This document shows positions 29,031 through 33,270 of a DNA stretch of 33,270 bases, one piece after another (within the stretch, counting starts at the first letter, position 1; each line of letters starts with the position of its first letter). Below the pieces are notes generated by a model. It was not told the DNA's origin. It did no database searches and saw nothing but the letters and a program-made list of their open reading frames with translations. The DNA lies in contig CABMPD010000022.1 of NCBI GenBank assembly GCA_902388455.1, positions 1 through 33,270 of the forward strand, given 5' to 3'. The stretch comes from an uncultured Alistipes sp. (lineage in GTDB: Bacteria > Bacteroidota > Bacteroidia > Bacteroidales > UBA932). Made by a program: the position numbers and the translations under genes.

Positions 29031-29916
29031 TATTCCGCAATGGCAGCGTTTCCCGCGATTCTCTGCCGTTGCGGAATAGCTTTTTTCGCCGCACCCTCTC
29101 CACAGGCCATTTGTGCCGCATTGTGCCGCCGTCCCTTTTCCACAACGGCAGCAAATCCCGCGATTCACTGCCGTTGCGGCACCGCGCTTTTCTGCCGCAC
29201 CCTCTCTACAGGCCTTCTGAACGGCATTGTCCCTCCGCTCCTCTTCCACAATGGCAGCATTTCCCGCGATTCTCTGCCGTTGCGGAATAGCTTTTTTCAC
29301 CGTACCCTCTCTACAGGCTCTCTGCGCGGCATTGTCCTTCCGCTCCTTTTCCACAATGGCAGCAAAACCTGCGATTCTCTGCCGTTGCGGAATAGCTTTT
29401 TCGCCGCACCCTTGCTGCAGGCCATTTGTTCCGCATTGTCCCTCTGTCCCTCTTCCACAATGGCAGCATTTCCTGCGATTCTCTGCCGTTGCGGCACGGC
29501 TTTTTTCGCCGCACCCTTGCTGCAGGCCATTTGTTCCGCATTGTCCCTCTGTCCCTCTTCCACAATGGCAGCATTTCCTGCGATTCTCTGCCGTTGCGGC
29601 ACGGCTTTTTTCGCCGCACCCTTGCTGCAGGCCATTTGTTCCGCATTGTCCCTCTGTCCCTCTTCCACAATGGCAGCATTTCCTGCGATTCTCTGCCGTT
29701 GCGGCACGGCTTTTTTCGCCACACCCTCTCTACAGGCTCTCTGCGCGGCATTGTCCCTCCGTCCCTTTTCCACAACGGCAGCATCTCCTGCGATTCTCTG
29801 CCGTTGCGGTAACGCTTTTTCTGTTGCCCCCTTGCTACAGGTTCTCTGCGCGGCATTGTCCTTCTGTCCCTCTTCTACAATGGCAGCAAAACCCGCAGTT
29901 CTCTGCCGTTGCGGTG
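29031..29916 (+). repeat. Palindromic tandem array C (9 units, 104-106-bp period)
   Basis: Left arms start at 29035, 29140, 29246, 29351, 29455, 29560, 29665, 29770 and 29875; right arms start 28 bp later in each case, so every unit is 12+16+12. Left arms vary (CCGCAATGGCAG, CCACAACGGCAG, CCACAATGGCAG, CTACAATGGCAG); right arms are all CTGCCGTTGCGG. Units 5-7 with their linkers are identical over about 315 bp (29402-29716), a sign of recent amplification. The right arm can alternatively pair with the linker (TGCGGC with GCCGCA about 12 bp later in units 5 and 6). The array fills the gap between the beta-galactosidase and xthA and ends against the xthA promoter. Confidence 0.95.
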
Positions 29917-29934
29917 AGACAGGCACTTTTTTGT

Positions 29935-29942
29935 TATCTTTG
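29935..29942 (+). promoter_or_regulatory. -7 box of the xthA promoter, abutting array C
   Basis: TATCTTTG matches TAnnTTTG and is the same octamer as in the sdhC promoter. A good TTTG -33 box is lacking: the nearest TTG (29909-29911) lies inside the last repeat's right arm, 23 bp away. Confidence 0.55.
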
Positions 29943-29977
29943 CTCGCGGAAATATTGAACGAATAACCGATATCGAT

Positions 29978-30733
29978 ATGAAATTTATCTCATGGAACGT
30001 GAATGGCCTGAGGGCCTGCTGCGGCAAGGGTTTCGAGGACTCTTTCCTGGCACTGGACGCGGACTTTTTCTGCCTGCAGGAGACCAAGATGCAGGAGGGA
30101 CAGCTGGACCTGGCCTTCGAGGGCTACCGCTCATATTGGAACTACGCTCAGAAGAAGGGCTACTCCGGGACTGCGATATTCTCGCGCCATGAACCGCTGT
30201 CGGTTACATACGGACTCGGGCTGGAAGAGCACGATACCGAGGGCCGCGTGATTACCCTCGAGATGCCGGATTTCTATCTGGTGACGGTCTATACGCCCAA
30301 TTCGCAGGATGAGCTGCGGCGGCTGGACTACCGCATGACCTGGGAGGACGAGTTCCGCGCCTATCTGCTGCGCCTGGATGCCGTCAAGCCCGTCATCGTC
30401 TGCGGTGACTTGAATGTGGCTCACAAGGAGATTGACCTGAAGAACCCGAAGACCAACCGGATGAACGCCGGATTCACCGACCAGGAGCGCGGCAAGTTCT
30501 CCGACCTGCTCGCCGCCGGATTCACCGATACCTTCCGCCATTTCTATCCCGACACCGAAGGCGCCTACTCCTGGTGGTCCTACCGTTTCAAGGCCCGCGA
30601 GAAGAACGCAGGGTGGCGCATCGACTATTTCCTCGTCTCCAACCGTTTGCAGCCCAAGCTCCTCGGTGCCACCATCCACAACGAGATATTCGGCTCCGAC
30701 CATTGTCCCGTAGAGCTTACCCTCGACATCTGA
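29978..30733 (+). CDS. xthA: Exodeoxyribonuclease III / AP endonuclease
   Basis: A base-excision repair nuclease (251 residues) that incises at abasic sites and degrades DNA from 3' ends. It is a full-length member of the exonuclease-endonuclease-phosphatase fold: [12 protein letters not shown] with Asn7, LQETK with the metal-binding Glu35, VTVYTPNSQ, the catalytic [12 protein letters not shown], the DNA-contacting [20 protein letters not shown] and the closing SDHCPVEL. The start at 29978 follows the promoter by 35 bases. It is flanked on both sides by palindromic arrays (C and D). That may be chance, but a DNA-repair nuclease between hairpin-forming arrays is worth noting. Confidence 0.96.
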   Translation: MKFISWNVNGLRACCGKGFEDSFLALDADFFCLQETKMQEGQLDLAFEGYRSYWNYAQKKGYSGTAIFSRHEPLSVTYGLGLEEHDTEGRVITLEMPDFYLVTVYTPNSQDELRRLDYRMTWEDEFRAYLLRLDAVKPVIVCGDLNVAHKEIDLKNPKTNRMNAGFTDQERGKFSDLLAAGFTDTFRHFYPDTEGAYSWWSYRFKAREKNAGWRIDYFLVSNRLQPKLLGATIHNEIFGSDHCPVELTLDI

Positions 30734-30777
30734 CGAAACTCTCTCATCGGATATCTCGCTCTACTGGCATCTTTCTT

Positions 30778-30948
30778 TTTCCACAACGGCAGTGTTTTCC
30801 GCGAATAGGTGCCGTTGTGGCATCGCCGTTCATGCTGCACCCTCTCTACAGGCCTTCTGCGCGGCATTGCCCTTCTATCTCCTTTCCACAACGGCAGCAA
30901 AACCCGCGATTTACTGCCGTTGTGATTGCCGTTACTGCCGTTGTGGAA
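30778..30948 (+). repeat. Palindromic array D (2 units), upstream of the transposase
   Basis: Unit 1 has its left arm at 30781-30792 and right arm at 30809-30820; unit 2 has its left arm at 30886-30897 and right arm beginning at 30914; the period is 105 bp. Pairing is through GTTGTGG-type right arms, so these lack the usual A/C mismatch. In unit 2 the right arm is duplicated: CTGCCGTTGTG at 30914-30924 and again CTGCCGTTGTGG at 30935-30946, a 21-bp shift. Orientation is the same as in arrays A-C and opposite to array E on the other side of the transposase gene. Confidence 0.9.
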
Positions 30949-30976
30949 GGGACTTTGCCTGCCCAATTGCACTTTC

Positions 30977-30992
30977 GGTAAAATATTTTACC
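30977..30992. promoter_or_regulatory. Perfect 16-bp palindrome upstream of the transposase
   Basis: GGTAAAATATTTTACC is its own reverse complement. It lies between array D and the transposase gene, about 40 bp before the putative -7 box. It has the form of a dimeric regulator's operator, but no regulator gene is next to it. Confidence 0.4.
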
Positions 30993-31006
30993 TACCCTAT
31001 AACATT

Positions 31007-31040
31007 TTCCGGGATAATCCGGAATAATACAGTATCTTTA
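31007..31040 (+). promoter_or_regulatory. Putative transposase promoter with overlapping inverted repeat
   Basis: TATCTTTA at 31033-31040 differs from TAnnTTTG only in the last base. Just upstream, TTCCGG (31007-31012) and CCGGAA (31019-31024) form an inverted repeat with a 6-bp spacer covering the expected -33 to -15 area. That is the place for a repressor site. Both calls are inference from position. Confidence 0.35.
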
Positions 31041-31089
31041 CCTCACGTCCCTGCAGTACTTAGCGTACAAATCCTTAAAACATAATAAA

Positions 31090-32046
31090 ATGAGAGCACC
31101 GTATCACTATTGCTACACCTCTCATGGAGAGGTGCTTTGCCGGGACGATGAAGATTTTTGCCGGCTTCTGTGCAGGATCGCACAGATATCGGAGACCATG
31201 AACGCGGGTATTTTCGCGTACGCGTTGATGTCCACTCATGCGCATCAGATTATCGAAACTGATAACCTGCCTGAGTTCTCGAGGCGGCTCAGGCATTCGT
31301 ACACAAGTACTTTCAACAAGAAATATCATCGGAAAGGACCTTTGGGCGAGAAGAATTTCTTCAGTCTAGAACTTCGCGGCATAGAACATAAGGCCGCAGC
31401 AATCAGCTATGTTCTGAAAAATCCAGTGCATCATCAGGTATGCGTGAATCCTTTCAGTTATCCGTACAGTACAGCGGGCCTGTACTTTGGCAGTGCGGTC
31501 GGAAAGGCCGGATGTGGGTCCGGAACGGTTCTGACACAAAAAGAGCGGGTGCATGAGACCCTTGCCAGGAAACTGCTCAGGCGCAGCAAGCCATTGACGG
31601 ACCTGCTTCGGCTGGATGACCGGGGAAGTATCGACCCGGCGTCATTTGTGGAGTACAAGGCAGTTGAAACGATATTCGGTACATACAATGCCTTTCAATA
31701 TAATCTTCACAGGCGCGACTATGAGGAATGGAAACAGCAGCAGAAACAGGATGGTACAGATGATGAGCCTGTTACACTGGGGTCTATAGAGCCGTGGATG
31801 TCCCGGGAGGAGGTTGAGGCATTCGAGCGGAAGAGCAAGCACTGGTATAGGGAGGAGGCTGTCTCGGATATGGAACTGTGCCGGATAATTGACACGGATA
31901 TCATAAATCGGTATGGGCGGAAAAGTTACTGGCATCTGACTGAGGATGAGAAGAAAGAGACGGCGAAATGGCTTATGGAGAATTTCAATGCCACAGAGGC
32001 GCAGGTATGTAGGTGTCTTGCCCTGCCGTATAAGAAAAAGGGATAA
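31090..32046 (+). CDS. REP-associated Y1 (HUH) transposase, RAYT/TnpA-REP type
   Basis: A single-strand DNA transposase/nuclease of the IS200-like Y1 superfamily (318 residues). The HUH metal-binding motif is His50-Ala-His52 in MSTHAHQII. The catalytic tyrosine is most likely Tyr107 in AISYVLKNPVHH, which matches the family's Y-x-x-x-NPV pattern. Other family traits are the FNKKYHRKGPL stretch and the length: IS200 TnpA is about 150 residues, whereas RAYTs are longer. The C-terminal part (ETAKWLMENFNATEAQVCRC) looks like a helix-turn-helix. There is no accessory tnpB and no IS200/605 ends. Instead, arrays D and E of imperfect palindromes flank the gene in opposite orientation, the classic arrangement for RAYT genes. 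The protein appears intact, so it could be active on the repeats. Confidence 0.88.
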   Translation: MRAPYHYCYTSHGEVLCRDDEDFCRLLCRIAQISETMNAGIFAYALMSTHAHQIIETDNLPEFSRRLRHSYTSTFNKKYHRKGPLGEKNFFSLELRGIEHKAAAISYVLKNPVHHQVCVNPFSYPYSTAGLYFGSAVGKAGCGSGTVLTQKERVHETLARKLLRRSKPLTDLLRLDDRGSIDPASFVEYKAVETIFGTYNAFQYNLHRRDYEEWKQQQKQDGTDDEPVTLGSIEPWMSREEVEAFERKSKHWYREEAVSDMELCRIIDTDIINRYGRKSYWHLTEDEKKETAKWLMENFNATEAQVCRCLALPYKKKG

Positions 32047-32053
32047 AAGGGGG

Positions 32054-32310
32054 CTTTCCGCAACGGCAGGGAATCGCGGGTTTTGCTGCCGTTGTGGTAG
32101 GGGGAACGGAAGAGGGATGCCGCTCAGAAGGACTGTGGCAGGGGTGGCGAGGAAGATGCCGTTCCGCAACGGCAGGGAATCGCGGGAAATGCTGCCGTTG
32201 TGGTAAGGGAATGGAAGAGGGATGCCGCTCAGAAGGGCTGAGGCATGGGTGCCGGGGAAAATGCAGTTCCGCAACGGCACCGAACCGCTGGATTTGCTGC
32301 CATTGTGGTA
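32054..32310 (-). repeat. Palindromic array E (3 units, inverted), downstream of the transposase
   Basis: Units lie at 32058-32097, 32164-32203 and 32269-32308, with spacings of 106 and 105 bp. Read on the minus strand they have left arm CCACAACGGCAG (CCACAATGGCAG in the 32269 unit) and right arm CTGCCGTTGCGG (GTGCCGTTGCGG in that unit), with centres such as CATTTCCCGCGATTCC, nearly identical to those of array C. The orientation is therefore opposite to arrays A-D. The array begins 11 bp after the transposase stop and ends 52 bp before the 3' end of lutC. Confidence 0.93.
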
Positions 32311-32360
32311 GGAGCGGAGGGGGAAATGCCCGCAGAAGGTCGGGATAGGAGGGGCGCTGG

Positions 32361-32957
32361 CTACATGAGGATGACGGAGACATCGCGGGGACCGTGGGCG
32401 CCGATGACGAGGGCCTGCTCGATGTCGGCGGTCTTGGAGGGGCCGGCGATGAAGCTGCCGAAGTCGTAGGTGTCGAAGTCCTCCCTGGAGTAGGCCTCGT
32501 GCATGGTGCATACGATCTGGGTGCGGTCCAGGAGGATGACCAGGGCCTCGGGGATGAACAGCAGGGCTTTGTGGCGGAATGTCCGGGGAATCCAGACGGC
32601 GCCGTTCTCGGCGACTCCGAATGCTCCGCGGACGATGGCGACGTCGGTACCGGCCAGGCTGCGGGGGTCTTCCAGTTGGTCGGGGTTGAAGGTGGCGCAG
32701 GCAGCGGCTTCTGGCAGGTTGGAGGCTATCCGTCTGGCATCGGGGTATGTCCGGCGGACAATCTCGGCTACTGCGTCGGCAGCAGACCGGCCTTCCTCCA
32801 GCAGGAAGCAGCGGGCAGCGGCGGCCTTCACGACCCTTTCCCGGAACTCTGCCAGAGGGTCTTCGAATGTCATGGGGGTGAATCCCAGCGGACCTCTTTC
32901 CAGGGGTGCGGGGCTATTGGCCCTGAGGGCCTCGAGTATTGTATCCTTACTGTTCAT
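32361..32957 (-). CDS. lutC: LUD-domain protein, lactate utilization protein C
   Basis: A subunit of the LutABC L-lactate oxidation complex (198 residues), in the LUD (LutB/YkgG) family. Conserved segments seen are DVAIVRGAFGVAENGAVWI, ALLFIPEALVILLDRTQIV and the C-terminal SFIAGPSKTADIEQALVIG, in which the GPSKTADIE motif is diagnostic. The gene ends with ARGP-like GAHGPRDVSVILM. Its ATG overlaps the end of lutB by 11 bp, which indicates translational coupling in a lutB-lutC order. Orientation is away from the right edge, converging on the transposase and array E. Confidence 0.9.
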   Translation of the reverse strand: MNSKDTILEALRANSPAPLERGPLGFTPMTFEDPLAEFRERVVKAAAARCFLLEEGRSAADAVAEIVRRTYPDARRIASNLPEAAACATFNPDQLEDPRSLAGTDVAIVRGAFGVAENGAVWIPRTFRHKALLFIPEALVILLDRTQIVCTMHEAYSREDFDTYDFGSFIAGPSKTADIEQALVIGAHGPRDVSVILM

Positions 32958-33270
32958 TTTTCAGTTCCTCCTTCCATATTTGTTCAAATGTGCGGGACGT
33001 GAATTCCGGCAGCTCGCGGTCGCGTCCCCAGGCATTGGCCCCGCAGTACAGCAGACCGCGCGGAGCGATTTTCTCTCCGAGGCGCCCGGCCCTGACGCAG
33101 AAATGGAACATGCCGGGGTTGCGGAGGGCGGTGTTGAGCACCTTGACGATGCCCTTCTTGACCGGATTGGCCAGTCCGAGGGAATCGAGTTCCTGCCTCC
33201 AGGAGTAGATTTGCTCTCCGAGGTCGATCTTGGCGGGGCAGACATTGGAGCAGGACATGCAGAGGCTGCA
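32947..33270 (-). CDS. lutB: Lactate utilization iron-sulfur protein LutB, C-terminal part (cut by window edge)
   Basis: Only the last 107 residues are in the window. The reading frame continues off the right edge: CSLC, then MSCSNVCPAKIDL, forms a CxxCxxCxxxCP 4Fe-4S ligand motif, followed by the LutB tail (GLLYCGANAWGRDRELPEF, RTFEQIWKEEL). The methionine at 33258 is inside this cluster motif and is not a start. LutB passes electrons from lactate oxidation within the LutABC complex. A lutA gene would be expected just outside the window. Confidence 0.88.
   Translation of the reverse strand, partial: CSLCMSCSNVCPAKIDLGEQIYSWRQELDSLGLANPVKKGIVKVLNTALRNPGMFHFCVRAGRLGEKIAPRGLLYCGANAWGRDRELPEFTSRTFEQIWKEELKNEQ

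Noticed and set aside
29031..29916. CRISPR array
   Set aside because: The intervals between the palindromes are themselves conserved, the period is about 105 bp, and no cas genes are present.
29007..29958. Several long open frames on both strands through array C, encoding 35-residue repeats
   Set aside because: The 105-bp period is a multiple of three, so any stop-free unit gives open frames in several phases. Frames are open on both strands, with no signal sequence, ribosome site or conserved start. They are repeat artefacts.
31090..32046. Full IS200/IS605 insertion sequence
   Set aside because: The protein is longer than IS200 TnpA, there is no tnpB, and no subterminal IS200/605-type ends were seen; the flanking elements are the repeat arrays.

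Overview
The window looks like a chromosomal segment of a GC-rich member of the Bacteroidota, probably Bacteroidales. An Alistipes/Rikenellaceae-like organism would fit, but no rRNA or marker is present to confirm that. Support comes from the Bacteroidota-type promoters (a TTTG-like -33 box and TAnnTTTG at -7), the weak use of Shine-Dalgarno sites, the lipoprotein signal peptides, the fused DAHP synthase/chorismate mutase, the diheme SdhC/FrdC-type cytochrome b and the secreted LacZ-type beta-galactosidase.

Region 1 (1-17714) is one large tripartite ABC efflux locus. It encodes five A/B pairs of MacB/FtsX-like permeases (A1 is cut by the left edge; pair 4 is fused into one 863-residue protein), one MacA/HlyD-type adaptor, one LolD/MacB-type ATPase and, after a repeat array, one TolC-type outer membrane factor. 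The order is A1-B1-adaptor-A2-B2-A3-B3-ATPase-[array A]-A4B4 fusion-A5-B5-[array B]-TolC, all on the + strand with short gaps. One adaptor, one ATPase and one outer membrane channel serving several alternative heterodimeric permeases is the simplest reading. The substrate is unknown.

Region 2 (17794-21944) holds the housekeeping pair pyrH-frr, then a lipoprotein and a small predicted beta-barrel protein, then aroG/pheA-like DAHP synthase-chorismate mutase on the - strand. Region 3 (21945-24578) is a gene-poor stretch followed by an A+T-rich lipoprotein with an HEMAH zincin motif and a small lipoprotein. The metalloprotease-like gene is compositionally foreign. Region 4 (24583-28992) has a succinate dehydrogenase/fumarate reductase cytochrome b gene without its usual A and B subunit genes, a terminator-like hairpin, and a secreted GH2 beta-galactosidase.

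Region 5 (28993-32360) is the most unusual part. A Y1 (HUH) transposase of the REP-associated (RAYT/TnpA-REP) type lies between two arrays of imperfect palindromes in opposite orientation, and a nine-unit array of the same family lies between the beta-galactosidase and xthA. Two further arrays with the same architecture sit inside the efflux locus. In all there are 20 units in five arrays, each with 12-bp arms, a 16-bp centre and a period of 104-106 bp; 15 of the 20 keep the same A/C mismatch at the third base pair. I read this as a Bacteroidota REP/REPIN-like repeat family with its resident transposase, in an unusual long-period tandem form. The right edge carries lutC and the 3' end of lutB on the - strand.
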